Part shown: positions 57,981 through 64,000 of the stretch, piece after piece | How positions within the stretch are numbered: position 1 is the stretch's first letter | How the letters are laid out: each line of letters opens with the position of its first letter | From: Thermobacillus xylanilyticus | GTDB taxonomy: Bacteria > Bacillota > Bacilli > Paenibacillales > Paenibacillaceae | Assembly: GCF_907165215.1 (NCBI RefSeq) | Contig: NZ_CAJRAY010000085.1 | Coordinates: 1-64,000, forward strand | DNA: 64,000 nt | Direction of reading: 5' to 3' | The notes under the pieces: model-generated | The model's input: only the letters and a program-made list of their open reading frames with translations | The model's database searches: none | What the model was told of the DNA's origin: nothing | Made by a program: the position numbers and the translations under genes

Positions 57981-58261
57981 TTGATACTGCGTTTTTGCAG
58001 GACGTGGCTGAATACGTTGACAGCCGCGTCGCGAAAGTGGTGCTGAATGGGACATATGTTATCACGGATTTCGAAGTCAAGCAGGTTGCGGACAATGTGC
58101 TGGCGATGAAATATCTCATCCCTGCCGCGGATGTGTCGCTGGTCACGTCGATCGAGCTCAAGGATGAGGTGGACAATGTGATCAGCTCAAATATAGTCTA
58201 TATCCCGATTGCGGCGGATCATTTGATGATTCAGTCAATTGAAGTGAAGGAGGGTATCTGA
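57977..58261 (+). CDS. Small baseplate-fibre adaptor, 94 residues
   Basis: A 94-residue beta-rich protein (VVLNGTYVITDFEVKQVADN, VLAMKYLIPAADVSLVTSIE) between the DUF2313 and fibre genes. Similar small proteins occur at this spot in Paenibacillus tail loci. The exact role is unknown; joining fibre and baseplate is a guess from position. Overlaps both neighbours. Confidence 0.7.
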   Translation: MIDTAFLQDVAEYVDSRVAKVVLNGTYVITDFEVKQVADNVLAMKYLIPAADVSLVTSIELKDEVDNVISSNIVYIPIAADHLMIQSIEVKEGI

Positions 58262-59559
58262 TGGCGAAGACGGATTGGCAGATGGGGGATACAGTGCAGC
58301 CGGAGGATTTGAACCAGATTGGGCAGGAGATTAATGACAATGCAGCAGATCTGTTGGACCACAAATCTGCTGCTGTACTTGATCACCCGGATGGGTCAGT
58401 CACGACGGAGAAGCTGGCTGATGGCGCGGTTACGGCATCGAAAGTGGCGGCGGATGTGGCGAAGACAGCCGATCTTGCTGCTCATGCCAACACAACCAGC
58501 GGTGCACATGGTGCTACGTCTGCGGCTACACCGAACACAATTGTCCAGCGCGATCCAGTTGGTAGGTTTAAAGCAGCGGCACCGGCTGCGGCAGACGATG
58601 TGGCACGTCTGGCTGAGGTGATGGCAGCAGAAAGTTCGATTGAGAACACTCTGTTACCGACCTTGCAAAGTGTGAAGACAAAAACTGATCTTATTGGGAC
58701 GACAGGTGACGGTACATCAACGGCGTCGTTGTTTGGTAGGCTGGCAGCAGTAAAAGGAAAAACGGATCTGATCGGTACAGTGAGTGATGCATCAGGTACT
58801 GCGTCAGTATTTGGAAAATTTGCGGACATCAAAGCGAAGACGGATCTCATTGGCTCGACAAGCGATGGCACGTCTGCTGGGACGGTGTTTGGCAAGTTTG
58901 CGACAATCAAGGCCAAGACGGACTTGATCGGCTCGACGAGCGATGCAGCCGGTACAACAACAGTTTTTGGGCGTCTGGCGGATGTGAAGGCGAAGACTGA
59001 CTTGATTGGAGCTACCGGGGATAGTTCATCTGCCTCAACTGTTTTTGGCCGTTTGGCAGCAGTAAAGACAAAAACTGACCTCATCGGTGCAACAGGAGAC
59101 AGTTCATCTACAGCAACTGTGTTTGGACGGTTAGCGGCGATTAAGGCGAAAACTGATTTGATTAACAACGGTTCTAATTCCCTCGAACTTAAATGGTCGT
59201 CTAGTATTAAGCCTTATAATGTCGCGTATTTGAGCACTAATGGCTCTAATACACTGGAAACTTTGTTAAACATTACAGGAAAAGGTGTGATGCGTAATCT
59301 TGCTGTAGTGCTTGGGCCGGCCTCTAAATCTATTGTTTTACGAATTACTGTTGATGGGGTAGTTGTATCAGGTAATCTAGCCTTCTGGGCAAACGCTACA
59401 AGCTCTACAGATTCCGGAGGCTGGTTCGTTATTGGTACAGGGAATAGTAGCCCAAACGTATTTGCAAACATTCGATTTAACAACTCTTTAAAGATTGAAG
59501 TAGATGAAGGTACATGGAGCGGGTCTAGTCACACTGTTATCTATACACTCGAACCTTAA
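58261..59559 (+). CDS. Tail fibre protein with 26-residue tandem repeats
   Basis: A 432-residue receptor-binding fibre. The N-terminus (MAKTDWQMGDTVQPEDLNQI) would bind the baseplate. Residues ~138-302 hold six full 26-residue repeats plus a partial seventh, pattern [VI]KxKTDLIGxTxDxxSxxT-x-FG[RK][LF]A. The last ~130 residues form a beta-rich tip, probably the receptor-binding head, encoded by AT-rich DNA unlike the first part. No separate fibre chaperone is recognised. Confidence 0.85.
   Translation: MAKTDWQMGDTVQPEDLNQIGQEINDNAADLLDHKSAAVLDHPDGSVTTEKLADGAVTASKVAADVAKTADLAAHANTTSGAHGATSAATPNTIVQRDPVGRFKAAAPAAADDVARLAEVMAAESSIENTLLPTLQSVKTKTDLIGTTGDGTSTASLFGRLAAVKGKTDLIGTVSDASGTASVFGKFADIKAKTDLIGSTSDGTSAGTVFGKFATIKAKTDLIGSTSDAAGTTTVFGRLADVKAKTDLIGATGDSSSASTVFGRLAAVKTKTDLIGATGDSSSTATVFGRLAAIKAKTDLINNGSNSLELKWSSSIKPYNVAYLSTNGSNTLETLLNITGKGVMRNLAVVLGPASKSIVLRITVDGVVVSGNLAFWANATSSTDSGGWFVIGTGNSSPNVFANIRFNNSLKIEVDEGTWSGSSHTVIYTLEP
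58672..59166 (+). repeat. 78 bp coding tandem repeats in the fibre gene
   Basis: Six 78 bp units and a 27 bp partial one, each encoding the same 26-residue shaft pattern. The last two full units are most alike (GATGDSSS core), suggesting recent duplication. Confidence 0.85.
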
Positions 59560-59577
59560 TAAGGAGGAAAGATTAGC

Positions 59578-59937
59578 GTGGAGATTGTTTGTTCTGAATA
59601 TTTTGAGAGTGATACGGGAACGGATTTTATTCGTGAGATTTACGACAATGGTTATATTGTAGAAAAGCCGTTTCCGCATAGGGAGATCAAGCTATCGTAC
59701 AATTCAGATTCCGGGATTATTACTGCCAAGGTTTATCGCCGAGATCTGGGGAACGTGCAAGATGAGGAATATAATAATATTGTTATTTTTTCATGTGGTA
59801 ACGATACGATTGAAGTCAAAGCTTTATCAGGAATTGCTACTATTGAGTTCGATGCTCAGGTATCAGGAACATATCTAATTGTGACAAAGAATAATGCCCG
59901 AAAATTTGTTAACGGGTCGGTGATAATCAATGTCTAA
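59578..59937 (+). CDS. AT-rich orphan gene after the fibre, 119 residues
   Basis: A 119-residue beta-rich protein (IVEKPFPHREIKLSYNSDSG, NIVIFSCGNDTIEVKALSGI) with no family I recognise. GTG 59578 follows AAGGAGGAAAG. Base composition is far more AT-rich than the structural genes. The location right after the fibre tip suggests a fibre cap, a fibre chaperone or a co-transferred accessory gene. Overlaps the next gene by 8 bp. Confidence 0.72.
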   Translation: MEIVCSEYFESDTGTDFIREIYDNGYIVEKPFPHREIKLSYNSDSGIITAKVYRRDLGNVQDEEYNNIVIFSCGNDTIEVKALSGIATIEFDAQVSGTYLIVTKNNARKFVNGSVIINV

Positions 59938-60295
59938 TCTTATGAAAAAGGCGAGATTGCTGACGACGAAAAAAGGTTTTCGTATCCTACCATCTGAGGA
60001 TTATACTCGTCGTATGGAACGAGAAAAAAGAATTAAAATCCTGAGAGATGGAAAATGTAGTAGTCCGACAAACCAAGACATTCTCTCTTTGATGTTGGAT
60101 ATTGCGGAACGACAATCGGAAATTTTCGATATGATTAAGGAGATGCGAAACTGCGTTATCAGAGAAGTAAATTCTGGCGCTGACCATTCTTCTCTCCCTT
60201 TTATTGATCAACAAGATTTACGGGCATCATGGCAGGAGCTGATGAATCAAAATGCTTCTACCTATTCCGCAGTCAAGAATACTTACAAACTATAA
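59930..60295 (+). CDS. AT-rich orphan gene, 121 residues
   Basis: A 121-residue charged helical protein (RILPSEDYTRRMEREKRIKI, DILSLMLDIAERQSEIFDMI) with no recognised family. It shares the AT-rich composition of the preceding gene and starts within it. The Asp/Glu/Lys-rich helix in the middle could be a coiled coil. Confidence 0.7.
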   Translation: MSNLMKKARLLTTKKGFRILPSEDYTRRMEREKRIKILRDGKCSSPTNQDILSLMLDIAERQSEIFDMIKEMRNCVIREVNSGADHSSLPFIDQQDLRASWQELMNQNASTYSAVKNTYKL

Positions 60296-60369
60296 CAAAC
60301 CATTCCGGAGTCGGAATATCCGGGCTCTGCCGACTAAGCAGAGCCCGCTTCAGTCAGGAGGCGATCCAC

Positions 60370-60660
60370 ATGGACGGACTCACCATCACGGCGGCCATCT
60401 CGGCCGCCGCTGCCATTTCCGGGATCGTGCTCGGTTGGCTCGGAAGGTCGCGGTCCGTAAGACAGGATACGGCCACCGAAGCTTCGAAAGACGCCCGCTT
60501 GCAGGCCGATATCGAGTTTATCAAACGCGGGGTGGACGACCTGCGGATTGAACAGCGGGCGCAGGGCAAGCGGTTTGACGATCTCACCGAGCGCGTGACA
60601 AGGGTCGAAGAGAGCGCGAAGCAGGCGCATAAACGTTTGGATCGATTGGAGGCCGAATAA
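60370..60660 (+). CDS. Holin-associated protein, N-terminal membrane helix plus coiled coil (XhlA-like role)
   Basis: A 96-residue protein: a transmembrane helix (ITAAISAAAAISGIVLGWLG) and then a long charged coiled coil (QADIEFIKRGVDDLRIEQRA to the end). PBSX has XhlA before the holin, with helix and coiled coil in the opposite order. Start after AGGAGGCGAT. Its stop overlaps the holin start by one base. Confidence 0.72.
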   Translation: MDGLTITAAISAAAAISGIVLGWLGRSRSVRQDTATEASKDARLQADIEFIKRGVDDLRIEQRAQGKRFDDLTERVTRVEESAKQAHKRLDRLEAE

Positions 60661-60992
60661 TGAACGATCAACTGTTCACCTGGGAAGCGCTCTCCGCAAT
60701 GGGGGGCGCTTCGCTTTTGACCTACTTCGTTGTGCAATATACGAAGAGCTACATCGACCGTTTCTCGGCTCGTTGGCTGCCGACGGATCTGTATGCCGTC
60801 TTCGTCGCCAGCGCGATCCTCATCACCGCGCAGCTCGCGCTCGGCGCCAACCCAGCCGACTGGCGCGTGTACATGCTCGCCATCGCGAACGGCTTCCTTG
60901 TCGCGGCAACCGCCGGCCAGATGCAGCGGAAAGCGGTCGAACCGCCTGGTCAACCGGAGCAGCCGGCAGGCAAGGGTAGTGATGGCGCATGA
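60660..60992 (+). CDS. Phage holin
   Basis: A 110-residue protein with two to three hydrophobic segments (MGGASLLTYFVVQYTK, LYAVFVASAILITAQLALG, YMLAIANGFLVAATAG) and a polar C-terminal tail, the usual small-holin design. Between the coiled-coil protein and the endolysin, with 4 bp overlap with the latter. Confidence 0.82.
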   Translation: MNDQLFTWEALSAMGGASLLTYFVVQYTKSYIDRFSARWLPTDLYAVFVASAILITAQLALGANPADWRVYMLAIANGFLVAATAGQMQRKAVEPPGQPEQPAGKGSDGA

Positions 60993-61699
60993 GCGCGGCC
61001 GCATTCATCGCACAGATCGCGCCAATTGCCGTCCAGCTCCGCATCGAAGGCTCGCCGATCTTCCCGTCGGTCCGGATCGCGCAGTCGGGGCTGGAGACCG
61101 GCTGGAAGATCCCGCCCTGGAACAACCTCGGCGGCTACAAGGTCGGCAGCGGCAAGCTCACGCCGTACTGGCGCGGCAAGATCGTCACCAAAGGCACATG
61201 GGAAGTGTACGACGGCAAGCGCGTGGACGCGACGGCTGCGTTCCGGGCGTATGACAGCGTGGAGGATTTTTTCCGCGATCAAGATCTGCTGTTCGAAAAC
61301 AAAAGATACACCGGTGTCCGAACGGCACAATCTCCGGAGGAGCAGGCGGACATGCTGCAGGCGTGCGGATATGCAACGGACCCGCAGTACGCGCAGAAAC
61401 TCAGAAATATCATCGCCGCGCATAATCTGAAGCGCTATGACACCGAAGCGGAGGTGCAGAAGCAAATGATCGGGGAGCTGAAAAAGCAGATCGAGCAACT
61501 GACAGCCGAACAGGCGCAACTGCGGCAGCGTCTTGAGACACTCGAAAGCCGGGCGCGCGTGGATGTGCCGGCGTGGGCGAGAGAGGCGGTGGATGCAGCC
61601 GTGAAAGCCGGCATTGTCGATACGCCGGAAGGCGGAAGCCTCGACTTTTACCGAATGCTGACGGTTATGCACCGCACAGGACATATCGGAAATAACTGA
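60989..61699 (+). CDS. Endolysin with glucosaminidase domain
   Basis: A 236-residue protein. Residues ~1-155 form a FlgJ/Acm2-type glucosaminidase domain with the catalytic Glu in RIAQSGLETGWKIP and the conserved LGGYK and YRDGKR-like YDGKRVDATAAFRAYDS. A coiled coil (~160-190) and a short C-terminal helical domain follow. No signal peptide, so it needs the holin. It frees the tail particles by lysis. Last gene of the structural-lysis operon. Confidence 0.88.
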   Translation: MSAAAFIAQIAPIAVQLRIEGSPIFPSVRIAQSGLETGWKIPPWNNLGGYKVGSGKLTPYWRGKIVTKGTWEVYDGKRVDATAAFRAYDSVEDFFRDQDLLFENKRYTGVRTAQSPEEQADMLQACGYATDPQYAQKLRNIIAAHNLKRYDTEAEVQKQMIGELKKQIEQLTAEQAQLRQRLETLESRARVDVPAWAREAVDAAVKAGIVDTPEGGSLDFYRMLTVMHRTGHIGNN

Positions 61700-61701
61700 C
61701 A

Positions 61702-61731
61702 TTGATAAACGAACTATTGTTCGTGTATAAT
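61702..61731 (+). promoter_or_regulatory. SOS promoter with LexA box
   Basis: TTGATA (61702-61707), an 18 bp spacer and TATAAT (61726-61731). CGAACTATTGTTCG (61710-61723) in the spacer matches the Bacillus LexA/DinR consensus CGAAC-N4-GTTCG at every fixed position. Confidence 0.82.
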
Positions 61732-61763
61732 AAAACCAAACACCTGTTCGGTTGGTGATCCGC

Positions 61764-61955
61764 ATGCACAAATATGTGGGCCGGCGCATCGAGATCATAT
61801 ACATCGCCGCCGACGGCAAGCTGTCGCAGCGCACCATCCATGTGCTCAGCGTGCAGGGCGGCATCGTGCGGGCGTTCTGCATGACCACCGGTGCGCCGCG
61901 GACATTTCGGATCGACAACATTTTGGCCGTGCAGCCGGCGGCGAGGCCGGCCTGA
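61764..61955 (+). CDS. Small SOS-controlled protein with a WYL-like beta-barrel
   Basis: A 63-residue protein. The sequence VGRRIEIIYIAADGKLSQRT, GIVRAFCMTTGAPRTFRIDN is like the Sm-fold half of WYL domains (a strand, a turn, then FRIDNI). There is no HTH. It has its own LexA-box promoter, so DNA damage should induce it. ATG follows GGTTGGTG. Related small genes occur next to SOS genes in Paenibacillus. Whether it activates the tail locus is inference. Confidence 0.72.
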   Translation: MHKYVGRRIEIIYIAADGKLSQRTIHVLSVQGGIVRAFCMTTGAPRTFRIDNILAVQPAARPA

Positions 61956-62118
61956 TCTTTCCTGTCACAACCTGCTCATCCCCCTTTCTTCTCTCCCGTT
62001 AATCCTCGTTGCCTTCCTGAAATAAACCCGAAAGCCCGAACGCCAGGCGCATAATCGCTCCTCTCCGACACCATCCTATGGAATGCCAACACCATGTCAG
62101 GAAGGGGCAGGAAGGCAG

Positions 62119-63153
62119 ATGGCAGGTACCTGGAGAAGAGGGCAAGGAAGAGGCGCGCTGGCGCTGTTGCTTATTCTTTTGCTCATATCGGCCTCAGTGG
62201 CCGGATGCGGCGAACGGCAAAACGCGAATCATGACGGGCGCCAGCAAGCGAACACCCCGGGCCAAAAGGGGACAGGCCGTCAATCCGCCCTGGAGGAAAA
62301 CAACGCCGAACATCTTCTGGAACTCGGCCGGGCGATTGTTCCGTTCGAGAAGTTGGACGGCCAAACCTACGCCGACGCCGAGAAGATGGCCGGCTTGATC
62401 GGTTTTCATACGGAGTATTCGGAAGACGGCAAATCGCTGCTCATCGGCGACCACGATGTGGTCATGACGATCACGGATCAATCCCGTGAAGTGGTGAAAG
62501 AAGAGCGCACCCTGACGATGAGCAAACCGGCCAGACTCATGGACGGCCGCATGCTGGTGCCTTCGAACGAATTGAAGAAGCTGTTCGGGGATGAAGCGGT
62601 TTTCACGGTGGACGCGGTGCAGGCGGCGATTTTCCCGAAGCCGCAGCGGGAAGACACGGCTGCATCGCAAGATTTCGCCGACGACCCGGCTGTCCGCGCG
62701 GAGGGCCGAAAGGCGCATGCCCCCTGGACAGCGCATGGCGATGGCGACGCCTCCTCGCCAGCCGGTGCCGAGCTGATCAAGGAAGCGAAACGTTATCTTG
62801 GCGTGAAGTACCAGTTCGGCGCGGCGCATTATTCCACGTCGAAGCGGTTCGACTGCTCGTCGTTCGTCCAGTACCTTTTCGCGAAACAGGGGGTCGACAT
62901 GCCCCGGACGGCCCGGGCGCAGGCACGATTGGGGAAAGAGGTGGCCCGGGACAAGCTGCGCCAGGGGGATCTGCTCTACTTCTATGTCCCCGGACGGTTC
63001 AAGAACGACACGACGGTCGGCCACGTCGGCATCTACATCGGCAACCAGCAAATGATCCACTCCAGCCCGCTGCCGCAGGACGGCGTACAGATCACGAACA
63101 TCAACAAGCCGTATTGGAAAGAGACGTTCCTGTTTGCGAAACGCATCCCATAA
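62119..63153 (+). CDS. NlpC/P60 lipoprotein endopeptidase
   Basis: A 344-residue lipoprotein. The signal peptide ends at the lipobox VAGC (Cys30). A copper-amine-oxidase-N-like substrate-binding domain is at ~70-185, and a C-terminal NlpC/P60 domain at ~215-344 has Cys in RFDCSSFVQYLF and His in TVGHVGIYIG. It would cut cell-wall peptides outside the membrane. GGAAGG precedes the ATG. Single gene with terminator. A normal cell-wall enzyme, though next to the tail locus. Confidence 0.9.
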   Translation: MAGTWRRGQGRGALALLLILLLISASVAGCGERQNANHDGRQQANTPGQKGTGRQSALEENNAEHLLELGRAIVPFEKLDGQTYADAEKMAGLIGFHTEYSEDGKSLLIGDHDVVMTITDQSREVVKEERTLTMSKPARLMDGRMLVPSNELKKLFGDEAVFTVDAVQAAIFPKPQREDTAASQDFADDPAVRAEGRKAHAPWTAHGDGDASSPAGAELIKEAKRYLGVKYQFGAAHYSTSKRFDCSSFVQYLFAKQGVDMPRTARAQARLGKEVARDKLRQGDLLYFYVPGRFKNDTTVGHVGIYIGNQQMIHSSPLPQDGVQITNINKPYWKETFLFAKRIP

Positions 63154-63171
63154 CACGAAACCAGAAGCAAG

Positions 63172-63202
63172 AAGCCCTGCGCATCAGACGCAGGGCTTGC
63201 TT
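63172..63202. terminator. Terminator between the NlpC/P60 and HD-GYP genes
   Basis: AAGCCCTGCG and CGCAGGGCTT form a perfect 10 bp stem, with GCTTT on the right. Serves the convergent genes. Confidence 0.8.
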
Positions 63203-63210
63203 TCGCAGGC

Positions 63211-64000
63211 TTACATGGCGATGTCGACGACTTCGACGCCCTGCTGGCGGGACACGTCGATGAACGTCTCGCCGCACCGGATGAGCGGGCGGAAGAAATC
63301 GGTCGGATTCGTCATGACGATGACGCCGGACTCGCCGTTGGACAGGACGGCCGTCTTGCCGACGAAGAACGGCAGCAGCCGGCGGATGAACGTATGGACG
63401 ACCGTCGGGTCGAGCTCATTGAAGCTGAGCCGGTGCAATTCCCGCAGCACGTGCAGAAGGTCGCGGCGTTCCCGGTACGTCCGCGTCGAGATCATTGCGC
63501 TGCAGACGTCGGCGACGGCAAGGACGCGCGCCGCTTCATGAATGTCCTCGCCCTTGATGCCGTAAGGATGACCGGAACCGTCCATCCGCTCCAGATGCTG
63601 AAGCACCGCCTTGGCCATCAGTTCATTTTTGAACGAACGTTTGACGATTTCGTATCCGAAGATCGGATATTTCCGGATCATGCGGTATTCTTCTTCCGTC
63701 AGCGGATCGGTCTTGTTGAGCAGCGCCGGGTCAATCCGGCATTTGCCGATGTCGCACAGAAATCCCGCCTTGCTGACTGTAAGCGCTTCCTCTTCACTCC
63801 AGCCAAGCCATTTGGCGATGTAGTAGGCCAGCATGCCGACCTGGACCGAGTGATTGAAGGTATATTCCGCTTCCGAGTTGAGCAGCAGCATCGAGACGAC
63901 GTCCCGTTCTTCCGGAAGCCGGTCGGTGAGCGGCCGGAACACCTCATCCATTTGTTCCTCACAGACGACGCCCGAATCCAATGCTTCCCGGTACAGCAAT
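63211..64000 (-). CDS. Degenerate HD-GYP domain protein (partial, cut by window end)
   Basis: The visible ~263 C-terminal residues form an HD-GYP-like domain: FNHSVQVGMLAYYIAKWLGW, GFLCDIGKCRIDPALLNKTD, LQHLERMDGSGHPYGIKGED, ARVLAVADVCSAM. Metal-ligand positions differ from the active family: HD reads CD, HHE reads QHL, and GYP reads GHP. So c-di-GMP hydrolysis is doubtful and a sensing or scaffolding role is more likely. The start is outside the window. Confidence 0.85.
   Translation of the reverse strand, partial: LLYREALDSGVVCEEQMDEVFRPLTDRLPEERDVVSMLLLNSEAEYTFNHSVQVGMLAYYIAKWLGWSEEEALTVSKAGFLCDIGKCRIDPALLNKTDPLTEEEYRMIRKYPIFGYEIVKRSFKNELMAKAVLQHLERMDGSGHPYGIKGEDIHEAARVLAVADVCSAMISTRTYRERRDLLHVLRELHRLSFNELDPTVVHTFIRRLLPFFVGKTAVLSNGESGVIVMTNPTDFFRPLIRCGETFIDVSRQQGVEVVDIAM

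Noticed and set aside
58672-59166. CRISPR-like array (regular 78 bp spacing)
   Set aside because: The whole unit repeats, there are no unique spacers, and it lies in frame inside the fibre gene.
47064-61955. Complete functional prophage
   Set aside because: No integrase, replication, terminase, portal or capsid genes, and no att-like direct repeats were recognised.

Overview
The window looks like chromosome from a GC-rich, endospore-forming member of the Paenibacillaceae (Paenibacillus, Cohnella or Thermobacillus type). The basis is a sufCDSUB operon, LiaFSR, SpoVR, YhbH and PrkA sporulation proteins, an AbrB-type regulator, YunC/YugN-type small proteins, strong AGGAGG ribosome sites and a GlnR-type operator, all in GC-rich codon usage. 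No rRNA, tRNA or CRISPR array was seen.

1-10.3 kb: the envelope-stress operon liaF-liaS-liaR, a YugN-like protein, an HtrA/DegP-type membrane protease, an OmpR/histidine-kinase pair whose kinase carries a Gly/Ala-rich insertion in its dimerisation hairpin, ispH (isoprenoids) and a DAHP synthase (aromatic amino acids). 10.3-18.7 kb: a TetR regulator with an ABC-2 type permease behind a nested palindromic operator, glutamine synthetase with a perfect GlnR/TnrA box, ThpR, SerC, an orphan PhoP-like regulator, TrmL, an AbrB-like regulator, a 32-residue membrane peptide and a DUF2161 protein. 18.9-31 kb: prkA, a LysR/threonine synthase divergon, spoVR, a globin-coupled sensor, hflK-hflC, an MFS transporter and yhbH. 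31-46.4 kb: small membrane proteins, a PAS-GGDEF-EAL protein, YunC, the methionine-salvage genes mtnK-mtnA, a TetR/siderophore-interacting-protein divergon, a DUF1802 protein, the complete sufCDSUB Fe-S assembly operon with a palindromic operator just downstream of its promoter, and an alpha/beta hydrolase.

47.06-61.96 kb is the most interesting part: a self-contained contractile phage-tail locus with no capsid, portal, terminase, integrase or replication genes. It reads as a domesticated PBSX-like element, most probably an R-type tailocin (phage-tail bacteriocin). It has a repressor/ImmA pair, a sigma-like late activator, a switch region with operators inside both divergent promoters, sheath, tube, a chaperone with a canonical -1 frameshift site, tape measure, hub, baseplate J, a repeat-rich fibre whose tip and next two genes are AT-rich and look imported, holin, endolysin and a small gene under a perfect LexA (SOS) box. 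After it come an NlpC/P60 lipoprotein and a degenerate HD-GYP protein cut off by the window end.

Functional calls come from reading motifs and family resemblance in the translations; no database search was run. Start codons were chosen from ribosome-site spacing where possible.
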